The position numbers and the translations under genes are program-made. Source: JAXGPX01 sp040766745 (GTDB taxonomy: Bacteria > Bacillota > Sulfobacillia > Fermentithermobacillales > Fermentithermobacillaceae). Taken from it: a stretch of DNA of 64,000 bases. The notes under the pieces are model-generated. The model worked only from the letters and a program-made list of their open reading frames with translations, made no database searches and had not been told where the DNA came from. Location of the stretch: assembly GCA_040766745.1 (NCBI GenBank), contig JAXGPX010000002.1:248001-312000 (forward strand). The letters are read 5' to 3'. Positions 25,612 to 34,698 of the stretch are shown here, piece by piece; the stretch's first letter is position 1, and the number at the start of each line of letters is the position of its first letter.

Positions 25612-27258
25612 TCACCGGAGAACGGGTAAACAGCCTGCCAATGCCACTGCCAAAATCCTAAGGCTTTTTTCCAAAATATCAGATGTATCATCATACACTG
25701 CCTGGCTTTGGCCAAAAGGATCAGTTACATCACCGCTCAGAACACCTGGCAGTAACTCTGAGAGAATACGAATCTTGTGCCGAAACTCAGAATACCTGGA
25801 CAACAGCATTTGCTTGTGAGCCGAAGTCATGGCTATTACGAGATCGGCTTCAGCCATGTCCCTGGATGAAATAGGCTCTGAAAGGTGAGTGGAAATATCC
25901 ACACCCTTGTTTGTCATAGCTTGGATAGCCTCTTTGGACGCAGGCAAACCCGGCACAGTGGCAACTCCTCTCGACTTGACTTCCACAGGAAATGGCTCAC
26001 CTGCATCTTTCCACAACCGCCTGAAAAGTCCTTCTGCCATAGGGCTCCTACATGTGTTTCCGGTGCATACCATTACTATTTTCAAGGGCTCCACGGGAAG
26101 ATCGACAGATATCTCCCTGCCAGGCTGTTCAGATTCGAGGCCAAACCCCAATCCAGGAAGTTTCCGGCCTCCGCTTGCCTTTTCCAGCCTGTTAGATATG
26201 GCCAGGCCAAGCCCTTTCAAATTGAAGGTCTCTGTCAGAATCACCCTTGCGCCAAGTTCCTCAGCGCGGCGCAAACTGGAATACAACCTGGCTGCCACCG
26301 GCGACAGGTCGTCGCGTGATCCAAGCATAATGGCCTGAAATGCCCCTTCCGGGAACACTTGCCGAATCTGATTATAGAAAGGAAGATTCTCCTTAGAAGC
26401 CAGCACAACTACTTTCGTGCCCGAAAGAGCCAACTTCATTGCGAAGAACATGATTTTCTGCCGCTGCTCCAAAAGGCATCCTGCGGCAAGGTACATATCG
26501 GCCTTAGGCGCATAGTGCCTGTATTTCATACCAGGCGAGGGGGCTGCTTCATCAGATCTAAAACCGGCCTTGCAGCAGTCATGGACAACAGCAGCGTTGT
26601 TGACATACCTGGTACCAAGAGCTGCTTCAATGTCTTCCCGGGCGATTCCTCCAGGCCTGAGGATTGTAGGAATATCCCCTGATACATCCAAAACTGTGGA
26701 TTCGACACCGATATCTGTAGGGCCTGCATCAAGTATGATATCAACTTTACCATCAAGATCGGCCAGGACGTCCATGGCAGAAGTAGGGCTTGGCCTGCCT
26801 GATTTATTGGCTGACGGTGCCGCCAAAGGCACACCGCATGCATCGATAAGCTGTTGGGCAACAGGATGATCAGGCATCCTAATGGCCGCGTTGGGCAGAT
26901 TTGCCGTAACAATATCTGGCACTGCGTCTGACCTGGGAAACAGCAGAGTGAGGGGCCCGGGCCAGAAAGTCTGCATCAGTGTTGCGGCCCTGGGCGAAAT
27001 CTCCTTTACCAGAGGTTCTACACTTTCGAGCCTTGAAACGTGAACTATCAATGGGTTATCCTGAGGCCTTCCTTTGGCCTCAAATATTCTGGCTACTGCT
27101 TCAGGGTCCAGGGCATTTGCCCCCAAACCGTAAACAGTCTCTGTAGGAAACGCTACAAGTCCGCCTTTCCTGATTACTTCAGCGCACCTGGCGATTATGT
27201 CCTCATCTGGATGCAGAGGATCAACTTTGTACGTTACAGTGTCCAATCTCGGAGCCAC
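25612..27258 (-). CDS. Fused threonylcarbamoyl-AMP synthase (Sua5/YwlC) and low-molecular-weight phosphatase (YwlE)
   Basis: One 548-residue frame holds two enzymes. Residues 1-345 are a full Sua5 protein with GGLVAFPTETVYGLGANAL, KGRPQDNPLIVHV, APSANKSGRPSPTSA, SPGMKYRHYAP and the C-terminal Sua5 domain; it makes threonylcarbamoyl-AMP for tRNA t6A. After a linker, residues 389-548 are a phosphatase with the P-loop VCTGNTCRSPMAEG (catalytic Cys near 396) and DPFG near 513, as in YwlE, a protein-arginine phosphatase. The two genes are neighbours in Bacillus. The start is GTG 27258, or TTG 27246 with a better SD. Confidence 0.93.
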   Translation of the reverse strand: MAPRLDTVTYKVDPLHPDEDIIARCAEVIRKGGLVAFPTETVYGLGANALDPEAVARIFEAKGRPQDNPLIVHVSRLESVEPLVKEISPRAATLMQTFWPGPLTLLFPRSDAVPDIVTANLPNAAIRMPDHPVAQQLIDACGVPLAAPSANKSGRPSPTSAMDVLADLDGKVDIILDAGPTDIGVESTVLDVSGDIPTILRPGGIAREDIEAALGTRYVNNAAVVHDCCKAGFRSDEAAPSPGMKYRHYAPKADMYLAAGCLLEQRQKIMFFAMKLALSGTKVVVLASKENLPFYNQIRQVFPEGAFQAIMLGSRDDLSPVAARLYSSLRRAEELGARVILTETFNLKGLGLAISNRLEKASGGRKLPGLGFGLESEQPGREISVDLPVEPLKIVMVCTGNTCRSPMAEGLFRRLWKDAGEPFPVEVKSRGVATVPGLPASKEAIQAMTNKGVDISTHLSEPISSRDMAEADLVIAMTSAHKQMLLSRYSEFRHKIRILSELLPGVLSGDVTDPFGQSQAVYDDTSDILEKSLRILAVALAGCLPVLR

Positions 27259-27397
27259 CCCCAGGTACTGTTTGATTCTATTTTAGCATGTCTGACTTAG
27301 GCTGAAAGCATATAAGTAATCTTGGGGTAACTACTGCTCCCTGAATGGGAACCGGGGCCTGACGAGGCGAAAGTTTTATGTGGAAGCCCTGGGATTT

Positions 27398-28405
27398 TCA
27401 CGCCTTCTGAGAGGCAAAAACCCGCTCTATACCGGAATAATCCTGCACAGAGAACCATTTGCACCATAGTGTCGAAAATGCCGAAAATGCCTCCCGGCAC
27501 TGATCTGCCTGATCATGGCCGATTTCCATGACAAGATAGCCTCCCGGTTTGAGGAAGCAAGCAGCTTGGGCGATCAACTTGTGTATAAACTCCATTCCGC
27601 GGTAACCACCGTCCAGAGCAAGGTGCGGTTCAAAACTCTTAACCTCATCATCCAGGCGCACAATTTCGTCTCGGGGTATGTATGGAGGGTTGGATACTAT
27701 TATGTCAACTCTGCCTTCCATTCGCCGGTTTCTAAGAGGCTCAAGGCCATCACCAAGCAAGAACTCGGCCAGGACCGAGGCATTAAAATCACCGTCAGCA
27801 CCATCATCAATGCTTAACTGCCTGGCATTTTCTTTGGCCACTTCCAAAGCACCAGGCGAAATATCTGTGAGAATGAATTTGCAGATGTAGGGCTTGCAAA
27901 GATCCGTCCTGGAACCGGCAAATTGGCCAGGACTGAACTGTCCCTGTGAGACTGTCAATTTAGAACCCACTGCTTCTGAAAGTAGTTTGAGCATCGAGAG
28001 GCCGATGGCCCCTGAACCGCAGCACACGTCACACACAGTGAGAGAACCCGGCGATACTTCTTGTCTGCCTTCAATCATCTCCACAGCAAGTTTGAGGGCA
28101 GTCTCAACCAGGATTTCAGTTTCGGGGCGGGGAATCAGAACCCGGCCATCAACCTTGAACCGGAACCCCATGAATTCCTTGTAACCAACAATGTACGCAA
28201 TAGGTTCCCGTTGAGCCCGCCTGTCGAGCAACGCCGTATATGCGCCGAACTCACCAGGCGTAACCGGCTTTTCGGGGTGGAGGTACAGATCCTCGGTGGG
28301 ACAATCCAGTATATGGGCCAGCAACAATGCAGCATCCCGAGCCGAATAATCGGATTTCCCGGCAAGTTTCGCCCGCCCCATCAACAAGGCATTTCTTATA
28401 TCCAC
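27398..28405 (-). CDS. prmC: Release-factor glutamine methyltransferase PrmC (HemK)
   Basis: PrmC methylates the glutamine of the GGQ loop in release factors. The 335-residue protein has the helical N-terminal domain, AYIVGYKEFMGFRFKVDGRVLIPRPETE, the SAM motif VCDVCCGSGAIGLSML, and the catalytic SNPPYIPRDE near residue 237. It is longer than usual because of insertions around residues 150-175 (a Gln/Gly/Phe-rich loop) and 200-215. GTG at 28405 has GGGAGGG eight bases upstream. It follows prfA, its substrate gene, by 72 bases. Confidence 0.95.
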   Translation of the reverse strand: MDIRNALLMGRAKLAGKSDYSARDAALLLAHILDCPTEDLYLHPEKPVTPGEFGAYTALLDRRAQREPIAYIVGYKEFMGFRFKVDGRVLIPRPETEILVETALKLAVEMIEGRQEVSPGSLTVCDVCCGSGAIGLSMLKLLSEAVGSKLTVSQGQFSPGQFAGSRTDLCKPYICKFILTDISPGALEVAKENARQLSIDDGADGDFNASVLAEFLLGDGLEPLRNRRMEGRVDIIVSNPPYIPRDEIVRLDDEVKSFEPHLALDGGYRGMEFIHKLIAQAACFLKPGGYLVMEIGHDQADQCREAFSAFSTLWCKWFSVQDYSGIERVFASQKA

Positions 28406-28477
28406 ATCCCGGGCCCTCCCATCGTCAGCGTTCCAGTACCGCCCTTGCCAACCCCGGGCGTCACCAGGCCTCGGATA

Positions 28478-29581
28478 TCATTGGCCGGCGATTTCAGCAA
28501 GCCGCTCCTTCTCTTCATTGCCGATCAGGGCATTGATAACTTCGTCAATATCGCCGTCAAGGATCTGCTGGAGCCTGTGGGTTGTATACCCAATGCGATG
28601 ATCAGTTACCCTGCTCTGCGGGAAATTATAGGTGCGTATCTTCTCTGACCGCTCGCCTGTGCCCACCTGAGACCTGCGTGCTTTGGTAAGCTCCTGGGCT
28701 TGCTCCTCTTCCATTATGGCCTTTAGCCTGGAGCGAAGAACGCGCATAGCCCGCTCCCTATTCTGTATCTGAGAACGCTCGTCCTGGCAGCTTACCTGGA
28801 TGCCTGTGGGCAAGTGAGTAACCCTGACAGCAGAGTAAGTGGTATTTACGCCCTGGCCACCGTGGCCTGAAGCACAGAAGGTATCGACCCTGATATCCTT
28901 TGGATCAATAATCACATCAACCTCTTCAGCTTCAGGAAGAACAGCCACTGTTGCAGTAGAGGTATGAAGCCGGCCGCTTGACTCAGTTGACGGTATCCGC
29001 TGAACTCTGTGGACTCCCCCTTCGTACTTGAGCCTGCTGTAGGCGCCTTCACCTTCAATGGCAAAGATCACTTCTTTGAAACCGCCCAAATCAGTGGGGT
29101 TGCTGGACAGAATTTCGGATTTCCAGCCTCTTTCTTCAGCATAGCGCCCATACATCCGGAACAGGTCCCCTGCGAACAAAGCTGCTTCATCTCCGCCTGT
29201 TCCAGCTCTAATCTCGCAAATAACGCTCTTGTCATCATTAGGATCCCTGGGAATAAGATCGCGCCTTAGCAGATTCTCAAGTTCTTCCTGCTCCTCCCTG
29301 AGTGCCTTAAGTTCTTCTTCAAAAAGAGCTCTCATATCTTCATCTGTCTCGGTATTAAGAACCTCAATACTGTTTTCAATATCGGCAATTACTGTGACGT
29401 AGCGCCTGTACTTATTCACAGTTGACTCAATGCGAGCCCTTTCCCTGGCAAGATCCCGGTATCTACGCGGATCAGAGAATACCTCTGGATCCTCTAATGA
29501 GGCGTTTATACTCTCATACTTATTCGCCAGGAGTTCAAGTTTTCCGATGAAATCATTGCCTTCGATTTCAGCAGCAGACAT
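28478..29581 (-). CDS. prfA: Peptide chain release factor 1
   Basis: RF1 reads UAA and UAG stop codons and releases the peptide. The 367-residue protein has the coiled N-terminal domain, EIRAGTGGDEAALFAGDLFRMY, the catalytic GGQ in SGHGGQGVNTT near residue 240, and the RSQVGTGERSEKIRTYNFPQSRVTDHRIG signature. ATG at 29581 has AAAGGAG ten bases upstream and starts after the stop of the DUF1385 gene; a longer frame to 29698 would overlap that gene. Order DUF1385-prfA-prmC is common in Clostridia. Confidence 0.96.
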   Translation of the reverse strand: MSAAEIEGNDFIGKLELLANKYESINASLEDPEVFSDPRRYRDLARERARIESTVNKYRRYVTVIADIENSIEVLNTETDEDMRALFEEELKALREEQEELENLLRRDLIPRDPNDDKSVICEIRAGTGGDEAALFAGDLFRMYGRYAEERGWKSEILSSNPTDLGGFKEVIFAIEGEGAYSRLKYEGGVHRVQRIPSTESSGRLHTSTATVAVLPEAEEVDVIIDPKDIRVDTFCASGHGGQGVNTTYSAVRVTHLPTGIQVSCQDERSQIQNRERAMRVLRSRLKAIMEEEQAQELTKARRSQVGTGERSEKIRTYNFPQSRVTDHRIGYTTHRLQQILDGDIDEVINALIGNEEKERLAEIAGQ

Positions 29582-29588
29582 TAAACTT

Positions 29589-30680
29589 TCACTCCTTTTC
29601 TTTGAAATCAGAGCCGGTAACCGGCTCTTCTGTGATTCTTCTAAACTTAGAGTTTTGCCCTGCAGTGGCCAGAAACTCCAACCCATGTTCTTCAGCAATC
29701 AACAGTACAAGGCTGGTGGCAGCCACTCTAAGCTGGCCCTTATCAGGCTCTCTGGTGGTTAGTTTCTGCATGGCAATACCAGGGGCCTTGACCAATCCCC
29801 ATATGGCCCCTTCCCGCCGGGCTGAATGCTTGAGAACCTCGTAGGCTATGCCTGCAACCACAGGTAACATGGCGATTCTTGATATAATTCTGATCAAAAT
29901 TGATTTCGGGCTGATGAACAGAAATAATATCCAGGTCACAAGCACTGCTATAAACAAAAGACTAGTTCCGCACCTTGGGTGAAGAGTAGATTCAGGTTTA
30001 GCTTTTTCGGCCAAGAACTCGACAGCTGCCTCTAGGCCATTTTCGTCAAACCGGTTATCGTGGCCGTTCTGAACATCTTCGCTGCATTTACTGCCGCCAT
30101 CTGCTTGGACACACCGGCAATCAAGCAACCGTTCCAGCCTGAAAGGGTGCTTTTCAAACGCCCAGATAACCTTATGCTCTGCCCCGTGGTATTCAAGGAC
30201 CCTTTGGATGTCCTTCATGCGTGATATGGCTACTACGTAACCTACCAGCAGCAACATACGCAGGGAAGACTCAATGAAAGTCACCCAGTATCTCCCTGAG
30301 AGCGAAGCAAACTTCATTAGGGCTGCAGTTCCAAAAGAAGGCAAGATAACAAACAGGCCTAATCCTATAACCATGGCAAAGGCTACAGCAACTGTAAGCG
30401 CGTTATCTGAAGGTTTTTCGTCTTCTGGCGATGCAATCTCAGCTGATTTCATGAGGATATTGATTCCCAGGGATAGTGATTCCCAGAAAGAAACTGCTCC
30501 CCTGACTATGGGCAACCGGGCAAATCTACTCTTGTCAGTCAGGCTTTCTACCTTCCTGGCCAACGATACAATGTTGCCGTCAGGATCCCTGACCGACAAC
30601 ACCATATTCCCAGGGCCTCGCATCAGTACACCCTCGATTACGGCCTGGCCGCCGTAGGACGGACGGTTATCCTTACTCAC
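29589..30680 (-). CDS. DUF1385 (YqhQ-like) membrane protein
   Basis: This 363-residue membrane protein opens with PSYGGQAVIEGVLMRGP, the DUF1385 hallmark, and contains EYHGAEHKVIWAFE followed by HPRCGTSLLFIAVLV. Five or so membrane segments are visible. Between them lies an extra loop (residues about 190-215) rich in Cys, Asp and Asn (DCRCVQADGGSKCSEDVQNG), not usual as far as I recall. The function is unknown. The start is GTG, with GGAGGGG eleven bases upstream. It lies between rpmE and prfA, as in many Clostridia. Confidence 0.92.
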   Translation of the reverse strand: MSKDNRPSYGGQAVIEGVLMRGPGNMVLSVRDPDGNIVSLARKVESLTDKSRFARLPIVRGAVSFWESLSLGINILMKSAEIASPEDEKPSDNALTVAVAFAMVIGLGLFVILPSFGTAALMKFASLSGRYWVTFIESSLRMLLLVGYVVAISRMKDIQRVLEYHGAEHKVIWAFEKHPFRLERLLDCRCVQADGGSKCSEDVQNGHDNRFDENGLEAAVEFLAEKAKPESTLHPRCGTSLLFIAVLVTWILFLFISPKSILIRIISRIAMLPVVAGIAYEVLKHSARREGAIWGLVKAPGIAMQKLTTREPDKGQLRVAATSLVLLIAEEHGLEFLATAGQNSKFRRITEEPVTGSDFKEKE

Positions 30681-30750
30681 TTTTTACCCAACCCCTCCTA
30701 CATTATTAGGCCTCCAAACCACGCGTCACCCAAGCGTAACACAGGCAAAT

Positions 30751-30783
30751 AAAAAGGCAGAAATCCTCAAGTAGAATTCTGCC
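30751..30783 (-). terminator. Rho-independent terminator after rpmE
   Basis: On the minus strand GGCAGAA and TTCTGCC (outer positions 30783 and 30756) form a seven-base-pair stem around a long loop, followed directly by TTTTTATTTG. It starts 17 bases after the rpmE stop codon, so rpmE is probably transcribed apart from the DUF1385-prfA-prmC genes. Confidence 0.75.
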
Positions 30784-30799
30784 AGATGTTTTACAGTAG

Positions 30800-31060
30800 C
30801 TAGCGAGCGTCGGTCTTGTTTTCCTTGGCTCTTTCAATTTCTGCAGGCTTTTGCTCACCTTCAAGGTAACCATACTTTCTTCTGAACTTCTCAACCCGGC
30901 CGCCTGTATCCACGATCTTCTGGACACCTGTGAAGAACGGATGGCACTTTGAACAAATTTCTACACGTATGTCTTTCCTGACAGATCCTACATGGTAAAC
31001 TGCGCCACAGGCACACGTCACAGTAGTCTTATGATATTCAGGATGAATCTTAGGTTTCAC
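30800..31060 (-). CDS. rpmE: 50S ribosomal protein L31
   Basis: L31 is a small ribosomal protein at the central protuberance. The 86-residue product starts MKPKIHPEYHKTTVTCACG and has four cysteines (CACG and CSKCHPF) that mark the zinc-binding form. The C-terminal 20 residues are a charged tail longer than in most L31 proteins. GTG at 31060 has GAGGTG six bases upstream; the open frame further upstream has no support. A terminator follows directly. Confidence 0.96.
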   Translation of the reverse strand: MKPKIHPEYHKTTVTCACGAVYHVGSVRKDIRVEICSKCHPFFTGVQKIVDTGGRVEKFRRKYGYLEGEQKPAEIERAKENKTDAR

Positions 31061-31209
31061 CTTAATCACCTCAGTTGAGTTATATGGCAAGCCTGCACTG
31101 TACAGGCTCGGGACTAGTCTAATATCCGCCAAAACATTGACAAAACGGTTTTACCCTGAACAGAAAGAGTATAGCACGCCTAAAGAAGGCTATCAAGAAC
31201 CTTACAGTA

Positions 31210-32034
31210 TTAAGGCAAAATGCACGAAGGCCCACCCTTGCGTACAACATCATCCCACGTTGCAAATGCCTCAAAGCCTGCCTCCTGCAACACTGTTTCA
31301 GCAAGGCCCAGATTGTTTGCAACAGCCGGCGGAAAGTGAGAGTCTGAGCCAAAAGTAGGCGCCCTCCCACCCATTTCTTTGTAAAGTTTCAAAACCTCCA
31401 CCCTTGGAGACGGCCAATGCCCGGGTTTGTGAAGCACTGCAGCATTTAGCTCAAGCCTGCTGTTGCGAACTATGGCATCAAGCGAAGAGGCCAGCATATC
31501 TTCAATCTCTGGATCACCGAACACCTTGGGCCAGGCATCGGGAATATGACGCTCGTAGACTCCAAAGTGGCCCACAATATCAAACAGCCCTGAAAGTGCA
31601 AGTTTCTCTACTTCAGAGAAATACCCCTTTAACGCTGCTTTTGCCTGTTCTGGGTTATTTCTTATCATTTCGGCGTTTCTGGGGTTCCAAAAGTCGATAG
31701 GAGGAGCATCATGAACCGAACCCATGACAATATCAAAGGAATACCGGTCCAAGTACCGCGCGATTTCACCCTCAAGGTGCGACCAGTAAGTCACTTCCGC
31801 GCCGAACAAAACTTCAAGCTTGCCCTCGTACTTCTCCCTGGCCTTCTGCCAAATGCTCCTGGCCCGGCGGTAGTCAAACTTTCTATAACAATAGTCGTTA
31901 GGGCTAAATTCAACATGCTCGGTAAAAGCAACTGCTTCCAGGCCAAATTCAACTGCACGTTCACACATATCCCATATACTTGCATTGCAGTCACATGAGG
32001 CTGAAGAATGCACGTGCAGGTCGGAAACACCCAT
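31210..32034 (-). CDS. PHP-domain phosphoesterase (histidinol-phosphatase-like)
   Basis: The 274-residue protein is a PHP-family metal phosphoesterase. Metal ligands are visible in SDLHVHSSASCDC, AFTEHVEFSP, FGAEV, MGSVHD, GHFGVYERH and FGSDSHFP. The closest named members are HisK-type histidinol-phosphatases, but no other histidine gene is in the window and the substrate is open. ATG at 32034 has GAGGAG ten bases upstream; TTG at 32040 is also possible. It lies between rho and rpmE. Confidence 0.85.
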   Translation of the reverse strand: MGVSDLHVHSSASCDCNASIWDMCERAVEFGLEAVAFTEHVEFSPNDYCYRKFDYRRARSIWQKAREKYEGKLEVLFGAEVTYWSHLEGEIARYLDRYSFDIVMGSVHDAPPIDFWNPRNAEMIRNNPEQAKAALKGYFSEVEKLALSGLFDIVGHFGVYERHIPDAWPKVFGDPEIEDMLASSLDAIVRNSRLELNAAVLHKPGHWPSPRVEVLKLYKEMGGRAPTFGSDSHFPPAVANNLGLAETVLQEAGFEAFATWDDVVRKGGPSCILP

Positions 32035-32218
32035 CCTCAATTATCTCCTCTGCCGTATTTACGGGGCTTGCAGTCCATGCAGCACAACATGGAAACATAA
32101 TGTCCAGCATAACGCGTAACACAGAATATGCCCAAAGTTAGCCCCGAGAACTTATACATCTCAGTATAGCCATGAGAGATGGCCTTGATCAATACTCCAC
32201 GTTTTTTGCTGCTATTGA

Positions 32219-34378
32219 TTACCGCATAAGAGCAAGGCGTTTCCTGATAACAGTCCAGGTTTCTCTGTTAACCCTGGTCTTGCCAAGAACGTCAATCAGG
32301 GCTTCCAGCACCTTATCAGGCTCAATATCATTTGTCATCTTGCGGAACAGCCACATGGCCTCAAGTTCTTCTCTCGATTGCAGGAGTTCTTCTTTACGTG
32401 TACCTGACCGCTTTACATCAATAGCAGGGAATACCCTACGTTCTGAAAGTTTCCTGTCAAGGTGGACTTCCATGTTGCCTGTACCCTTGAACTCTTCGTA
32501 AATTACATCATCCATCCTGCTGCCTGTCTCAACCAGGCATGTTGCCAGAATCGTAAGGCTTCCGCCCTCTTCAATGTTTCTTGCGGCCCCAAAGAATCTC
32601 TTGGGCTTGTAGAATGCTGCAGGATCCATACCACCTGTAAGAGTCCTGCCTGACGGTGGCTCAATAAGGTTGTATGCCCTTGTCATCCTTGTGATACTGT
32701 CAAGTAGAACCACTACGTCCCGTCCGTTTTCCACCAGCCTCTTGGCACGCTCAAGAGCCATTTCAGTGACTCTGGCATGGTTTACAGGCGGCTCGTCAAA
32801 AGTAGACGCAATCACTTCACCCTTAACTGATCGCTGCATATCGGTAACTTCTTCAGGTCGTTCATCTATGAGAAGTACCATGAGGTAAGTGTCAGGATGG
32901 TTTTTGGTTATGGCATTTGCAATGTTCTTCAGAAGAACAGTCTTACCGGCCTTAGGAGGTGATACAATAAGCCCCCTCTGCCCCTTCCCCACAGGCGCCA
33001 CAAGATCCAGGAGCCTTCCTGAATGCTCATCCTTGTGGGTCTCAAGTTTGAACCGCTCATCGGGGAAAATAGGGGTCAGTCCCTCGAAGTTCGGACGTTC
33101 CCTGGCTATTTCAGGGTCTTCACCGTTAATGGCTTCTATCCTAAGGAGTCCGTAGTACCTTTCAGTGTCTTTGGGAGGGCGGACCTGTCCAGACACAAGG
33201 TCACCTGTTCTTAAGTCAAACTTCCTTATCTGAGACGGTGAAATGTATATGTCGTCCTTAGACGGAAAATAGAATGCCGGCCTCAAGAAACCGTATCCTT
33301 CGTTAAGGATCTCAAGGAGCCCTTCTGCGAAAATCAAGCCCCCTGCCTGAGTTCTTGCTTTTAGAATCTCGAAAACCAGTTCTTTTTTCCTTAGGCTTGA
33401 ATAACCTGCAATGCCCAGCTGCCTTGCCACTCTTTGAAGTTCTACCAAAGTCATGTTTTCAAGTTCACCCATTGACGGCCCCGGGCCTGCCTTAGGCCTT
33501 GGAACAGGCCTTACCTGCTGCCTTGGTTGGTACTGGGCTTCTGGTTCTGCTGGCCTTGCTAACTGCTCACGGTCCTGGCGATCCCAGCGATCCTGCTGGT
33601 TACGTTCGTAACGGTCAGAAGCAGTATCGGAAACCTTCTCTGCTTCCCGGGCATAAGCCCTGCGGCCGTTTTCAACCGGCTTTTGCTGCCCTTCTTCCTT
33701 GACAAGCTCATGACGGGGCACTACAAGCACACTGTCGCTCTCTTTTGCCTCAGGTACTTCGGGCAACAGTTCTTGTTTGGTGCCTGGAGAATCTTCTTGA
33801 ACTTCTACACCCACCCTTTCCTGTGACTCATCACTCTCAGGGGCAGGCTGATCAAGGGGTATCGAGGGCTGGGCCAACTCCTTGTTTTCAATACCTGCTT
33901 GCGTTGGTTCCTCAGGGGATTCTTCCGCTTTTTTGGTACGCCGCGCCCTTCGCTTGGGAGCAGGTTTTTCTGAAGTTTCTGAGGGCTGCTCTGTTGCCGA
34001 GACACCCTCTTGTTTGCCGGTATCTTCAGTCTCGCCTGCTTCATCCGTTTTCTTGCGTGTGGTTCGGCGAGTCTTCTTTGGCTTTGCTTCGGTGGCCTCT
34101 TGCAGACTGTCTGCTTCGTCTTGTTTGCTTTTCTTTGAGGCTTTCCTTGTTGCCCTTTTTGCTGTTTCTGTACTTGCTTCCTCTACTGCGTGGTCTTGAT
34201 TCTCATCTGCTTTCGTGGAGGTTTCGTCTGGAGAAACGCTTTTCCTTGTTCTGGTCTTTCTTGCCCTAGAGGGTTTCTCGGCAGTAGTACCCGTTTCTTC
34301 GGGATTTACACCGTCAGAGTTGCCTCCAGGAGTTGATACAACTCCTTGGTCTCTGATGGGAGTGCCATCTTCATTCAT
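32219..34378 (-). CDS. rho: Transcription termination factor Rho with a long disordered N-terminal extension
   Basis: Rho is the hexameric RNA translocase that ends transcription. The core begins near residue 302 (MGELENMTLVELQRVARQLG), then has the RNA-binding domain (LEILNEGYGFLR, YISPSQIRKFDLRTGDLVSG), the Walker A SPPKAGKTVLL near 473, LLIDERPEEVTDM and the Q/R-loop region. Ahead of the core lie about 300 residues of low complexity rich in Lys, Arg, Glu, Thr and Pro, with short basic blocks such as KKTRRTTRKK, and a Gln/Arg/Asp stretch (RNQQDRWDRQDREQ). ATG at 34378 has AAGGTG five bases upstream. It precedes the PHP gene. Confidence 0.97.
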   Translation of the reverse strand: MNEDGTPIRDQGVVSTPGGNSDGVNPEETGTTAEKPSRARKTRTRKSVSPDETSTKADENQDHAVEEASTETAKRATRKASKKSKQDEADSLQEATEAKPKKTRRTTRKKTDEAGETEDTGKQEGVSATEQPSETSEKPAPKRRARRTKKAEESPEEPTQAGIENKELAQPSIPLDQPAPESDESQERVGVEVQEDSPGTKQELLPEVPEAKESDSVLVVPRHELVKEEGQQKPVENGRRAYAREAEKVSDTASDRYERNQQDRWDRQDREQLARPAEPEAQYQPRQQVRPVPRPKAGPGPSMGELENMTLVELQRVARQLGIAGYSSLRKKELVFEILKARTQAGGLIFAEGLLEILNEGYGFLRPAFYFPSKDDIYISPSQIRKFDLRTGDLVSGQVRPPKDTERYYGLLRIEAINGEDPEIARERPNFEGLTPIFPDERFKLETHKDEHSGRLLDLVAPVGKGQRGLIVSPPKAGKTVLLKNIANAITKNHPDTYLMVLLIDERPEEVTDMQRSVKGEVIASTFDEPPVNHARVTEMALERAKRLVENGRDVVVLLDSITRMTRAYNLIEPPSGRTLTGGMDPAAFYKPKRFFGAARNIEEGGSLTILATCLVETGSRMDDVIYEEFKGTGNMEVHLDRKLSERRVFPAIDVKRSGTRKEELLQSREELEAMWLFRKMTNDIEPDKVLEALIDVLGKTRVNRETWTVIRKRLALMR

Positions 34379-34698
34379 ATTAACACCTTCCTCTGTAAAA
34401 TTATCAGGTCTCGAAGCCGTCTATAATCTTTGCTCTCACATAAATTAGGAATTCTCACATGAGAGTGCAGACCGGTTTCTTGGAAAACACAGATTCAACT
34501 CATTTGCTGGAGGGTTACGCCAGTGAAGACTATAGCTTTCTACTCCTATCTGAAACTATCATACGTAGAGATTTTTTTCAAGATGCTTAACTAGCCCAAA
34601 ATAGGGCCGGTTCTGCAAGTATCATAGCTTGGGGGGCACATGCGCAAGCCGTGCCCCTCGGTTTACATACCCGTCCATGCCGCAATACAGCCGGCAGC
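34379..34698. other. Gap between fsa and rho: rho upstream region and an inverted repeat
   Basis: I see no gene in these 320 bases. It includes the upstream region of rho. GGGGCAC (34633-34639) and GTGCCCC (34651-34657) form a seven-base-pair hairpin about 42 bases after the fsa stop; no T run follows, so it is only a possible terminator. A minus-strand TTGAAA lies near 34590, but its partner -10 is poor, so I name no promoter. Confidence 0.4.
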
